From Osmia lignaria lignaria (Eukaryota; Arthropoda; Insecta; Hymenoptera; Megachilidae), in contig NC_135045.1 in assembly GCF_051020975.1 (NCBI RefSeq), positions 8,744,501-8,808,500 of the forward strand: a stretch of DNA of 64,000 nucleotides, given 5' to 3'. A program made the translations under genes and the position numbers. The notes under the pieces were generated by a model. The model was given only the letters and a program-made list of their open reading frames with translations. It was not told the DNA's origin and did no database searches. Below are positions 47,901-60,349 of the stretch, one piece after another (the first letter of the stretch is position 1; every line of letters starts with the position of its first letter).

Positions 47901-50900
47901 TTAACTTCGATTATTGATTCTCGGCTCTCCTCCACGCCATTAACAGACCAAAGTGATCAAGCCCAAGTTGTCATCACGAAAAGAACAATTAACCATGTTT
48001 CTTCCAATTATCCCAATCGCAGATGTTTTATTCATAAAGACCCTCGCATAAACTCCGGTGACTCTCCCTCTCCCCGGAAAAGGACATTCTTCGTCGATTG
48101 GTGAACCGAGCGTAGGACACCTTGAAGAACGTCGAGGTTCGTTTGGCTAACAGCGGTGGCTACGTTCCACGAGATAATTACTATTCTTGCCAGAGGAAAG
48201 AACGGACGCGTTTCAAACGGTTGACGCGCGTCAATCCCTCCGGTTGGAACGGGGCACGGTAAACAATCGCGTTCGAGGAGCAAAGTTACTCCAATTAGCA
48301 GCTGGGGTCTCCAATAATGCCAGCCTCTTCGTATTTATAACGTTAGCAGCCCCGTCTCTCTTTCTCTTATTCCTTGTCTGTCTCTGCTTTTGGTGGATCC
48401 AATAAGAGGCGACCTCCGCGTCGTTCGAACCGGCTCTCTTCCTCTCCGCTCTTCCCAATTAAACCGCGCCACGCTGCAACGAGCTTGCATACTGCGTACA
48501 CCGATATCAATTACCGGGGCCAAGTGACACGACGCAGTCGCTGCGCCGAAAGGAGGACGATTTAAAAAAGAAAATCCACGGAAAGGGGGAAGCGAGCGTA
48601 GAGGGATGCCCGGGAAGACAAAGAGGAAGGGAAAAAGGAAAGGTACGAAGGAAGGAAGAAAGTGTAGGCATCGGATAATGAGAAAGAAGCTTGTAACGGG
48701 CTTAACGAGCGGCTAAGTATAGACGGGGTCCCGAACATTTTGCCCGTTCAAGGACGATGAGTTAGTCCTTCGTTTGATTAGTTTCGCGGGATGTTTCGGG
48801 CTCTTTCGAAAAAATATTGCCTCGTCGAAACATTTACAGGAACCAGTCAGAAACAAACCTAATGTATCTTTTCGGGAAGGAGAATACCGAGTGGCCGATT
48901 CTTTGATGTTCAACGTTGAGGTCAGTGGTATTCAAAAGCGAAGTATTCGATCGACGGACGAGCTTAATGGAAGCGTATCCGTCGAATAGTGGGGGCACGA
49001 TCGGTCATTTAATTTCTTAAGTGGCATCGGGGCAAACATTCGGGTGGCGCGGGGTAAAGGGGGATACCTTATGAGGTCGATGCAAGGAGAAACGAAATCC
49101 TTACAAGGTTCCAACGTTGGAACCGTGTTGAAGGTATTCGTCGACGAAGCACTGGAAATGGAGCTTTTATACGAAAGTACTCCATATCACTTTATTTAAG
49201 ATTTACCCTCTCGCTCGCCCCTTTCAACCCCCAACAAGACTCGTCCATTTCGTTGCCATCCCCTCTGGCCCTCCTTCATCCGTTCGTTCTACCATTCTTA
49301 AGCCCGATCCTCGCTGGCTCGAGCGTCCTTCCGTATCGACGTCTTTACTCTTCTCCTTCTCATCCTCCTCCTCTTTCCCTCTTCAGCCTTTCGAACGTCT
49401 TGTTTGTTTATTCCACTCAGCCTCCTTAACATGATCTGTCTGCTTGGCATTCCACCTTGGCCGTCCCGAGAGGAACGTTTTGCAAATTGAAGAAACACTT
49501 CCGACGATCGATCCGACACGCGATTCGCGATCATAATCGCGCCGGCACGATGCGCGATCTCGTCTCTGGACGTCAAGAGCAAAACATCTGTTCGAAGATA
49601 CCTTCAAGCCTAATTTCAAACTCTTTCTATGAAAAGTTTCAACATCATCGAACAAGGAGACTGCGTATGCTAGTTTGGTATTCTATCTTCGATACACCGT
49701 ACAGAATGTACATACTTCTTCCGGTTTGCATTTGCATTGTTACTCTTGGCTATCGTAAGTAAAATGAAAATAAAAACGGATAGAGAATAATAAAAGATGG
49801 TGTGTATCCAGGGAAAGCACACACTTTGATCCTTCGACGCAAGAAGGAAAGTCAAATCTCCAGAATCCATAATTTAGAGTTCAAAGAACCAATAAAAAGC
49901 GGAGTTAGCAATCCGAGGGTATCCGAAGGAACACCCTAACCGCGATTCCGATACCATCAGACATAATTTAAATCCCGCAAGCTTGATTCGATCACCTCGC
50001 AACAATGTTGAACCTTAATTCCAGTCTCAAATCCTTGCCTCATCCTCGCGTTTCCTCCTCGGCTACCTTGCACGTACGCACCAACACGCTGGTACCCGCG
50101 ATGGTTCCCCTACCGTAACTCCATTCCTGACTCGACTCGTACGTTCGAGACCCATGGATGTGGCTCTCTTCGCCTCTTTCGCTCCCAGGATCAAGAGGCG
50201 TTCTCGGCTCACCAGCCATGTAAACCGGTCGGTCTGGTCGTTGCTGTCCCACCACACTGGCCACCTGCTCGACTAGCGAGTCTCGTAGGGTCTCATCGGG
50301 CCCGACACGAAGCCCTGCCATTCAATTTATTCGAATCTCATCGGTACTGTCCAAAATTTGCCACGTAGCAACCTGGATAAGGTTCACCTAACTCTGATTC
50401 CTAGCAAATTGTGGAAGAATGAAATGACTAGGTCCCTGTCCAGATGAAGACCTAGATGGTCCTGGTCTCCCAACTAAAAATTATTGCAATAAAGAAACTG
50501 CTGTCTATGTAAAATGAATTCTCTACTTTTTATCCTCGATACTTTCACTCGAAATTTCTAACGAGCACGACCGACAAACGCGTACCACGTATCATCCTCG
50601 CTCGTCAATATCCTATTCCAAATCCGTGCCCAAGCGTGTCGTGTGAACGGAAAGAAACGACGGATCACAAAAACCCTCTCTTCCAACGCTTTCGTATCGG
50701 TTAACAGTGCTGACGGAATCAAAGGATCTCGTTATCGCGCTGCGAATCGTATCGAGTCGAACGTGTAACAATGTATCAACGAAATACCTGGATCGATGAT
50801 CTATTGATAATGCGGTGTATCAATTTACTGATTGATAATTAGGTCATGCAACAGTGTACTGTTGAACTTTATTAAATTCCCTGAGCAATTTCAATATAAT

Positions 50901-51159
50901 CGAACAGTGACCGATATTTTCATCGAGGTGTCGTTAACGAAACAACCTTTCTCGATAGGGGGTGTGTGTGTTTCGAGAGGAAAGTAACTGATGGTCGTAC
51001 GTTCTAATAAAACGCCCCGGACAACCCTCGAGGAGTAGGGATTCATTAAAAGTCCGCGTTGTCGTTACGTTCTCGTCGGTCGCAACAACGAGGCGACAGT
51101 ACGATAGCGTTGCCGGAACGGGAACAGCTTCGCGTCCAGTGACTCGGGAAACTTTCCTC

Positions 51160-51280
51160 CCCTGGCCGCTAATTATTCTATTATTAATTGTTAATTATAA
51201 TTAATTACGAGCCGGCCCGCGACCAAGCTAATTGACACTGATTTATGGCTTTAATTAAAAGCGGCGACACGACCGTTGTC
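51160..51280. promoter_or_regulatory. Candidate enhancer (dense TAATTA cluster)
   Basis: Three TAATTA sites fall within 16 bases (51192-51207), followed by GCTAATTGAC, TTTATGG at 51242-51248 and TTTAATTAAA at about 51250. GC-rich pieces (GAGCCGGCCCGCG, AAGCGGCGACAC) alternate with them. This is the densest homeodomain-type cluster I saw in the window. Confidence 0.3.
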
Positions 51281-53776
51281 TTACACGCCGAAGGAACGCT
51301 TTAACAACACCTTTTCAAGGGAATCCCGGCTTTGTGCCACGGCCTTTTAGACCCGCTGCATCCTTCTCCACCGACCACACGACTCGCCCCTTTAGTTGCA
51401 TCGAAATTACGCTTGGATGATGTTTTTCACGCAAAACGAAGATCAGGTCCTACATTGTTTAACGATAAAAAGCAATTCGATTTGCTTTATTAAACGACTC
51501 GAATCGATTAAATCAATACTTTACATGGTCGTTCCTCAAGTGAACGTGTGCACCGATCAACCACCAAGGGATTTACATACGCCGCGCGTAATAGATACGT
51601 TAAACAGGTTTATGTAAGCAACATTATTAGTTTATCGGGAGCAGAACCGCCTCGGATCAAGAAATCATTCCCAAGAGACAGCAGCACGCCAACCTGTTCC
51701 TAGGATGCTTATCTGTGCCCGTTCCGTATCTAACGTTAACACGGCCCAATTAGAACCTTCGCCAATTAGGGGTTTCACCGTCTTTCCTTTCTTTTTACAA
51801 CCGTAATTGACACTATCCGTTCGGTCGTTTACGCAAAAATAGGCGAGAACGCGTGCTCGTTACGCGCGATCTCGCCTCGAGCGTTCGCACGCGTTCCTAG
51901 AAAGTCAGACTGAATATTTTACCAGAGGGACGACGTATCGAAGAACAGCATACGAGAAACGTTTCCTCGAGTTCGCTACCAAGATATTCGCAAAGTTCCC
52001 GGAACTCGTGTCGATGAACGCGAAACAGAGGACTCAAAGATTATTCTACGTAGAAACAAGTAGGGCTAATTTAATAAAGGGTTATGAATATTCGGGGAAC
52101 AAGATGAATATAGCTTCTTTAAGACAAATGCTTCTTGAAATGATGCTAGGTATTAACAAACATAAGTAAAAGCCAAAATTATATTGATATTGTCACCGAT
52201 GATCGTTACGGTAGTCAACGCGTTAATCTTGCAAGACAACAAAGCAAAGTTAATTCGTTTCGATTCTACAGCTTGATCCCAAATTACACGTTCCGTCGTG
52301 CATGGATCATAACGTTAACGAGAATAACGAATGACCGTGGTTCCGGACCAGTGACAGCTGGACATCCAGCAAGATTTAACGTCGACTTCCGGCCACGAGC
52401 AACCACCACTGGTCGCTGATCCCGAGCCGGCTCTGGTACAAGTAAGACAAGGGAGGCGTATCTCTTCGACTCGTAAAGATAACCGCGAATAACCCCTTCG
52501 TCTTTCTAAATGGCCCCGTGTCCACGTTCGCGTCGCCTGCTATCTTCCGCTCTCTGGATTGAATTCATTAACTCACTGATTTACCGTCGCCTTCCGGTGT
52601 AAACGAAATTACAAACACGCCGACTATCATCCTCGTTCACGAGAAACATCGGGACGCAACGTGTTCGGTCGATAGGCAAATATTTATTTCTATTTGGATA
52701 AAAATTTTACTGAAATTTTGAATTATTTTAATTACAGGAATTAGTTAAGGGAGAAAGAAACCGCGTACGCGGTAAATTTTCTTTTTATTCGATTTAACCA
52801 GGCAACGACAAGGAAGTCGGCGACACTAATTAATAGGAATTTTCAGACGGGTGTCGCAGCCTGTATTCCGAAAGCACATGAGTCCACGCATTTGTAACTC
52901 GTTACGTAGCCTAATTAGCTCGAATCAAAAGTGCGACTCGTTTTAGAAACTCGGCACCGATTCTCACGGAACTGTACCGCTTTCGACACGATCTGATTAC
53001 CTGCTCGCTATCGTCCCCCGTCACCAATTAAACAGTCCATCGGTAAACGAAATCGAACCGGCAGTTGGATCGATTAGCAGAATCACGGGATCGTTTCTCC
53101 AACGGCTTAACCTGTTTCGTTACAGTCCAATTAATACCTGGCCACGAACCGATACGCCAATAACGTGTCCATTAATTTTCATCGTTTCAACCAACAACCA
53201 GACGCGCCCCTAAGAAAATCGAATAATCTACCGATTATACCTTCTTCCCACCGATCTTTTAATTATTAATCTGACGAGGCAAGCGGAATTAGAAAAGTCT
53301 AATTAACGCGTTCCATAGCATACGGTGTTTGCCGCATACTCGTACGGATTTTAATTAATTAAGGAAAGATATTCTGCGCTTCAAGCGTGAAATAAACTAG
53401 GGAAAACTAAATGGAAAGCGTAACGGATTTAGTACACTTGGAAATTTTCCTAATAATTAAGCATTGTAATATAATTCTAAATTCTAAATCCATCTGTACC
53501 ATCCGAGTGTTAATTAAAATCTGCCTACTTTTACGTTATAATTCGTAACGCGAGTGCAATTGAATATATTGGGGTAAGGGTAAACTTGGCGTGCGGTACG
53601 CGTTAATGAAAATCGACCAATCGACGGTCCAAATTAATCGAAAAGTCAGAGGGTTGATCGACAAACGAATTAATCCACGAATAAAAGCGTCGAGCTCGCA
53701 TTCGCCGAGATCGGTTAACCGTTTAATTTCGTTAAGCGATTTCGAGCGGATCGATCGTCTAGGGGTGGTAGCCACT

Positions 53777-53843
53777 AGCAGTAGCTAGCAGCAGCTAGCA
53801 GTAGCTAGCAGCAGCTAGCAGCAGCTAGCAGCAGCAGCAGCAG
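53777..53843. repeat. 10-bp minisatellite grading into (AGC)n
   Basis: Five exact-length units AGCAGYAGCT, with the sixth base alternating T, C, T, C, C, run from 53777 to 53826. They are followed by AGC triplets to 53843. The 10-bp unit is AGC-AGY-AGCT, so it probably arose from the triplet repeat by insertion of a T and then amplified. On the minus strand it gives a run of Cys codons, which is not evidence of a gene. Confidence 0.85.
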
Positions 53844-54875
53844 TATTTCCGGGCGTTCGCATTACCGGAGGGTACACGCCGGTGGTCACCGAATAAACAC
53901 GAGCCAGCCGGTAAATTGGCGATAATCGAAGTCTTCGTGCTGTGTGTGCCACCGCGGCGTGGCGGGCGTGGAATATCAAGCTCAAGCTCCGCACACGGTG
54001 CACCGGTTGATGTATTAACCCTCGCCACGGTGCGGCGCAGTGTCGGGTTCGTTAAGACCATTAGTACGGAGGGACACACGAGGCGCAAGAGAATCCACAA
54101 AGGGCGACGACGGGGCTGCTTCTTCCTTGCTAATGACGATCGTATCGCGGTAGCCGCAGGAAAACGGGAACGACTCCGTCGAAATACACCGAGTTAACGA
54201 ATCCGCGTCTCTTCTTCTCTGTCTCAGACCACCTTTCGCTTCTGGCCACCAAATAAATACCCCTTTCGTTTCATTCGAAATTCAACATTCAAAAACAGTT
54301 AACTTTTAAAACACCCCTCGACATAATAGACCGCAAAATTTCCTAATCTGGTAACCACGAACAGGATCCTTGGCGACGTAAGTCGATACGCTTATCCAAT
54401 TTTAAAACAAAGTCTCGTCCGCGCGAGGAGCAAAGAAAATCCGTTTGGTCCCTGGAGGGTTAACGAATCGCCCCGGACACGGGGACAAATCCTTTAAGCA
54501 GGTTTCCTCTCTCTTTTCTCCTTTTCGACGAGGCTTCTTCCTCCTCCGCGTTCGCTCGCTTTCCATCCCCGCCGCGGGCCATAATGACACTTTTACACGC
54601 GGATAATGGGGCTCCAAAGGCACGCACAATGTGGCACAAAGCGTGACTGGAGCCCTGGAGCGAGCATAAAAACACACGCGTGCATGCGGCAACAGAGATC
54701 CAACGAAGAAAGAGCCGCGTCAGAGGGAAAGAGAGAAACGTTTCACTAAGGTGAAAGGGCGACGGGAAGAAACGTCTAGAGAAAAAGAGATCGTCCCAGG
54801 TCGAAGAAAGAGAGAGCCACGAGTTTGTGTAAGAATATACTGGTCGTGTAAGCCGGCGTGTACATGATGTACCTA

Positions 54876-55064
54876 CACTATCAGCTAAAAGTTTGGAGTC
54901 ATTATCCGTTCGTGGAATTTTAAAGACGATTTTTGACAGTTTATTTAACAACTTTAAAGCCCAATTTCAAATCGATCCATCCAGTGGTTGTGGAGTGAAA
55001 AATATTCTTCCGAGAGAAATGCTGTTAAACTTAGCAAATGATTTAAAACTTTTGTCCGGTACTG
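54876..55064. mobile_element. Tc1-like MITE, 189 bp
   Basis: The left end reads CACTATCAGCTAAAAGTTTG and the right end, on the opposite strand, CAGTACCGGACAAAAGTTTT. The ends agree at about three quarters of positions over some 28 bases, including a shared AAAAGTTT block and a later TCATT. TA dinucleotides flank both borders (54874-54875 and 55065-55066). The GGACAAAAGTTTT type of terminus is common in Tc1-like transposons. The element sits as an AT-rich island between GA-rich flanks. A 57-codon open frame through it starts at TTG and resembles no transposase. Confidence 0.65.
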
Positions 55065-55672
55065 TACATGTGTAGGAAAAGGTCGAAGCACAGAGAGAAA
55101 GGGAGAGAGAGAGAGAAGGGCTAGCGGATGGTTGAAGGTGCCGAAAAAGGAGCAACACGCTCGCCGAGCAAAAAGGAACTAAACTCATTTCCGAGGCATT
55201 AACCAATTACTTTTTGCGAAAGGGTGTCGGTTACCTTCAACTTTCCTCCTCAACCCCTTGTACGCCTCCTCCCTTCGAAGGCCTTCTAACCCCCGTCATT
55301 CGTTAGCCAACTCACCCCCGACGTCGGCTAAGAGAATACGTTAACGAAGAAAAATCTAAACTGTTGATGCATCGCATCTGCCAATGGTATTTTCTACTTT
55401 CTCGCATAGAAATCTTCAACTAATTTGGTATATTTTTGTGAAAGTCCAGACACATGATAATAGGCGTAAGAGGATAATAATAGTAATAGCAATAATGAAG
55501 GAAACTTAAGAGCACGATTGTGGGAAGGGAGATTGGACCAGAGAGATTCGTGTATATTATCTTAGCTAAAGAGCGTCCCTTCTCTCTGTGCCGAGAAACC
55601 GACAATAATGAATCAATTTTGACCGACCAAGTTGCTGCATTCATGGTTAATCTCCCTGCCTTTAATTGCTGT

Positions 55673-55755
55673 TAGAGATGCACCGAATATTCGGCAACTA
55701 TTTGGTACTCGGCATATTTGCCAAATTTACCGGATATTCGGCATACTCGGATAGT
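55673..55755. mobile_element. Possible hAT-type transposon terminus (solo remnant)
   Basis: The sequence starts TAGAGATGCACCGAATATTC and then repeats diverged ATTCGGCA / ACTCGGCATA units. Termini of the form TAGRGATGCACCGA with sub-terminal repeats of this kind occur in several hAT families. I found no matching opposite end and no clear 8-bp target duplication, so this is at most a decayed fragment. An alternative is a short local tandem repeat with a chance resemblance. Confidence 0.3.
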
Positions 55756-58073
55756 TAACACTGATCGAATCACTCGATACGATTCCACGGGGATGATTTT
55801 TCGCGGAAAGTTTAATCAGGGACTTCATAATTTCTGACTGATACTTTTTCTAAAAGGAAATCGTGCTTGAAAATTAGAATCTATTTTAAATTAAACCTTA
55901 GCACCCCACAAAAATAAACATGATCATTTTAAAATCAATCAAGACACCCTCTAATCCTCCCATTTCAAAACATAACCGGAAATTCTTCTATCCCTCCCTA
56001 AAATGGTCCCTGAACTGCTAAGATGCCTCGTATAGAAACCGCTAGGCACGGTCTGCAGATATTACAGGCTCGAAGGGATAGACGGGAGGTGTGCAGTAAG
56101 CTTTGTTCGCGCCTAACCAGCCAGCCGTTGAGGGGTGGGCGGCGAGGGCAACGGGGTGCAGAGGGGAGGTCGGTCCCCGATCTAATATCTCCGTCAGGGT
56201 GACGGGAGCACATATCATACTGTTAATCTGAAAACCGCGTCTATAAGAATCCACTTAATGAAATTTCCGCCGTGGCTGGACGGTCGTAGCTGGATTGGTG
56301 AGCGCCAGGGGAGAAGAGCAAGACCCCTCGTCACCCATGTGCGTACTGCTCTACCATTGTGGAGCAATTAATAATGTGCTATTGCATCCCTGGGGCACCG
56401 CTACCCACCCCGTTGCAAATACATCCGCAGAGGGACGAAGTTACGATCACTGATACCGAAAACATGCCGACGAGCAGGCACATTTTTATCGTTTTACACG
56501 AACCTACACCTGCTAATATCGTCTGTATCTTTTTCAATTCAAATCTATACAAATGAAATATAGAAATATTCGTGATCGACATACCCCCACTTAAAACGGA
56601 AAATCTACTTACGGAACATTGCCCCTTGTACGGAGAACTATAGAGTTGGGTACCGTAACTACGTGACAGAGTCGATGGTGAAGGTAGAAGGGATGGACGG
56701 AAGGGGTGGCCACCCTGACTGTCGGCTGGAATATAGGCTGTTGTGAATATTACATTCCCGTGTATATAGACGCCACGGGTCCTCGGCACCGCTTCGAGGC
56801 ACAGGGCCAGAGTACAATAAGACGCCGGGCGCAATTAATTTTCGGGCTTTTGCTAATTAAATTTTTCCCCATCCTACCGGTGCCTGCTCCGAGTCCTTCG
56901 AGCATTGTATCGCGCTCTTCGGCACAACGCGACATCGACGTGGCTCGTGCCAAAGATGAAATCCGAAATGGCATTTCGCTCTGGATGAAATGAAATTTTT
57001 TACAATCTCAAGCTTAATGCTTTCTTTTTTGCACTCGAAACGATAAAGGTAATTTGAAAAATACAAAGATCCCAAAGTGTATTCGATAAAACACCAAAGT
57101 ATCGTTTATTCCGTTTAAATACCAAGAGTACATAACACGGCATACTTGAACGATGCGATCATCGACGGTGGTTACGCTCCACGAGCCGAGGAGGAGTCGA
57201 ACACGCGGAACGAACTGATTGGACGATTTCCGTTTCATCACTGTCGTGTGTTTTCCACGAGTGGCCTCGGTTCCGCGCCAGGATTCATAATGGGATTCCC
57301 CGAGGATCTCTAAAACTTCTTGAAACCGTGCGCCCTGAAGCGTGATACGGTAACGAGGGAGTTCAAGGTTAAAAGTGATGGAGACAGAGCTAAAAGAGAC
57401 CGGAGGAACGATGAAAGAAAGACGGAGAAGGAGAAAGATCCATGGCGAATCGAGGAGAAGCAGAGGGACTGCGCGTCTGGATACTCGCAGATTAGAATCG
57501 CGATGATGGCATTAGAATAATAAGATTTATGCTAACAAACGATAACGAGATGCTCGCAGCTGTTATTAGAACACCGTTGGAATTTCAGTGATAATTAAAC
57601 GTCGAGAAACACGGTTCCATTAACTCGTGGAATTCACCGATAAAAGCATTCGCGTCGATGTGCTGCTTTCAAAAGTAATGAAGTTTACAAGGAATATTAC
57701 CCATTTAAAACAAATACAAATTTGAAATGAAATTTCTACCCTTTCTAACATTAACGACACTGTCGATTTACGAAAACCAATCTCATCAAACTCATAACCC
57801 GGTGCACAAACCCTCCTATACTTGTAGGAACGAAAAAGGCTTTTCACGACAGGAGTACGCGGCTTAATCGAATCTGACGTAATTAAAGTGTTCCAAGAGT
57901 GAGAGAAAGGGTGAATCCAGAGGTTGGAAGAAGATAGTAGGCCTCTCCCTACCCCTAAATAATTACAGAGACTCAGATGTTTCTTTGTGTTCGTGTCTGC
58001 GTTACACCTGTATCCGTTGTTTCTTACCTGAGCAAATATACTCGTTCGTATCGAGGACGAGCAGAAAGGGTTA

Positions 58074-58106
58074 CAAGAAGAAAGAAGAAGAAGAAGAAGA
58101 GGAAGG
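58074..58106. repeat. GAA trinucleotide microsatellite
   Basis: About 33 bases of AAG/GAA units with one AAAG interruption. No gene context. Confidence 0.75.
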
Positions 58107-60259
58107 TAAAGTACATTTGCTCGCGGAGGAAGCAGCAACAGAGGCAGTAAGATAATACGAAAGCTCTTAAAGGGGGCAAAAAGCGAATTGCCGTAAATCT
58201 TGAGACAGGTGGGGAAGCCGCGGGTGGCGGCTGCAGAGAGGGGTCATTTAAGCCACGGGCCCCGATTCTCTTCGGCAGTAAACGACTGCATGCCACCCCT
58301 TCTTTCTCTTTCTCTTTCTGCCACCAGATTGGCAAGACCCGTACCTCGAACTCTCGTAAAAACCTCACCTCGTCCTTCTGCTAATCGGCAACAAACACAT
58401 TGTCTTTGTATTGTTGCGTGGTCGAGTATCCTTCTACCGGGCGGGCCCCGTATACCACCTCTCAACCCCGTCTTTTCTTTGCCCTCTCTTTCGTTTCTTG
58501 CCTTCGTGGCTTCACTCACAAAAGTCTCTTTTGGTTACCTTTTTCGGTAAATGAGCCACACTCTCGCCGTTTCCATTCGTACCTTCGATTTGATCGACTT
58601 TAAACCGACAGCAGACGACTGTTAAACGAGGGATTTTTGAAAATTTATCTTCCGAGCATTGAGGAATATCTTTTAAGATAAAGATCTTGGATAACCGTCG
58701 ATGGACCACACGGTAAGAACGCATTATATTTCCTGGATAACGGTATTCCGGGTAATGATGTCACGAGGTCGAAATTCACCTTCGATCCCTCGACCTCCCG
58801 TATTACCTGCCAGGTACGTAGGTTTCGCGTATACGTGTACGAAGGTACACACTCGCGTCCAGCAACACCTGGTGCACGCGTGGAAGGTGTGGACGTGTCA
58901 CGGTTGGTCCGCGACCAGGCGAATGTGCGTGCACGATGGATACACACAGAGACACGGCACACACGGGACGACGAGTTGGCTGGCACATGGTTTTCCACGA
59001 CGAACGAATGGAACGAGGGGTCGAGAGTGAAGGGAGAACGAGAGAAGGTAGAAGCCCCGGCTAATTAAAACCGCGGATGGTAATTAATTAAGCAGACGTC
59101 AGAGGAGATCTTAGGATTCTACGCGCGGCCAGGGGTTCTCCGAGTCGTCAGACATCACTCGGGAAATCGAGAACGAACGTGTCCAGATAAGAAAAATCTT
59201 CCTTTGTAGTAAACGAAAGATAAATAAATCTGATACAAAGACACGATGTGATTTAATTTTTCTATAAAAGAAAAAACAAAGAAAATCCCATGAGTCTTAA
59301 TAAATTTCAACTTTTCCCCAGACATATTGTATGATAAACTAAACGGTTAATTGAATTGATCATGATATAAAAATGTCAGCTAGAAGCATGGTCTATTTGC
59401 ACTTTGAGCAATTCATTCTCGCGCCATTGTTTCAGACCCAATAGTAACACCGATAAACAATTACCAAGAGAAAAGAACAGCGTAAAACTCGATACACCGA
59501 GCTTCCTCCGTACCGATCGAGAACGGGTGCAAAAAAGAAAAACTGTTTCGAGCAACCGAGCGAAACGATGCGACCAGCCCTCGCCTTCCTCTCTTCCTCA
59601 CTCCCTCTCTCTCTTTCTCTATCTTTCTCTGGCATTTCAATTCCCGTGAAATCGCTAAAATGGCTCGAGTGGCCAGCGAATCCGTGGCAATCGAAATTAC
59701 AGCAATTAACGTTATTGCTCGGAGGGGCGTCGTCGCGCGTATCCGTCTTGTTCTTCTCCGCGTTTCAATCCACTTTCTCGCTTTCCCAGAGCACCGGCAC
59801 GGAAAGGAGATTGAGAGTGGCTCGGATAGCGCGAGAGGTACGCGTGTATATCGTCGTGTCCGATAAGAAAGAGGGTTTGCTTTATTTCTTCGCCCCCATT
59901 CATCGATCCTTCCCCTCAATTCACCAACTTACACGATCCCAACCCCATCGATGAAATTTTAATTTCGAACGGGTTAAAAGGGGATAGATACGCTGCTTAA
60001 CACCTTTTTCCTTGAGCCCAGCATCGCTATCATTTCCTCCAACGAAAGCACCCACTCTAGGTAGGCTCCAGTTCAATGGGCGAAATCAGCAAGAGGGTAT
60101 CATGGTTGCATTTAGATAATCTCCGCTTGGAAAGCATCTGCTGGGCAAAGTCCATAAGGCAACGGACTATAACCTGGTACAACCATATTCGTGCTATGAT
60201 CCATCGTTAGGAGTAGCCGTGCCCGTTGAATTAGCGAAATCCTCTCGAATCGGAGTAAC

Positions 60260-60349
60260 CTGAGAGGTGGCTGGCCCCTTAGAGCTCCATTAGTATACAT
60301 AATAATAAACAACAATCGTGGTCACAGGCGAAAATTAGCCACCTCTTAG
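60260..60349. other. 15-bp stem (with G-T pairs) around a 60-base loop
   Basis: CTGAGAGGTGGCTGG at 60260-60274 can pair along its whole length with TTAGCCACCTCTTAG at 60335-60349, with three G-T wobbles if transcribed on the plus strand. The flanks do not extend the pairing. A large loop and a stem under 20 bp argue against a typical pre-miRNA. Confidence 0.4.

Larger units (their letters stand above)
29697..54875. other. Non-coding stretch, no supported gene
   Basis: Between the 29496-29696 MITE and the 54876-55064 MITE I see no coding region I can defend. It contains a 19-bp tandem duplication (35085), a CpG-rich segment with long but ATG-less frames (36139-36663), enhancer-like segments (38567 and 51160), GAA/GGA and CT arrays (44436, 44891) and a 10-bp minisatellite (53777). 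A 93-codon ATG frame at 50040-50321 is treated as an open question in the findings. Confidence 0.5.

Noticed and set aside
57620..58138. 172-codon minus-strand frame
   Set aside because: TTG start, leucine-rich beginning from the GAA repeat, no domain.
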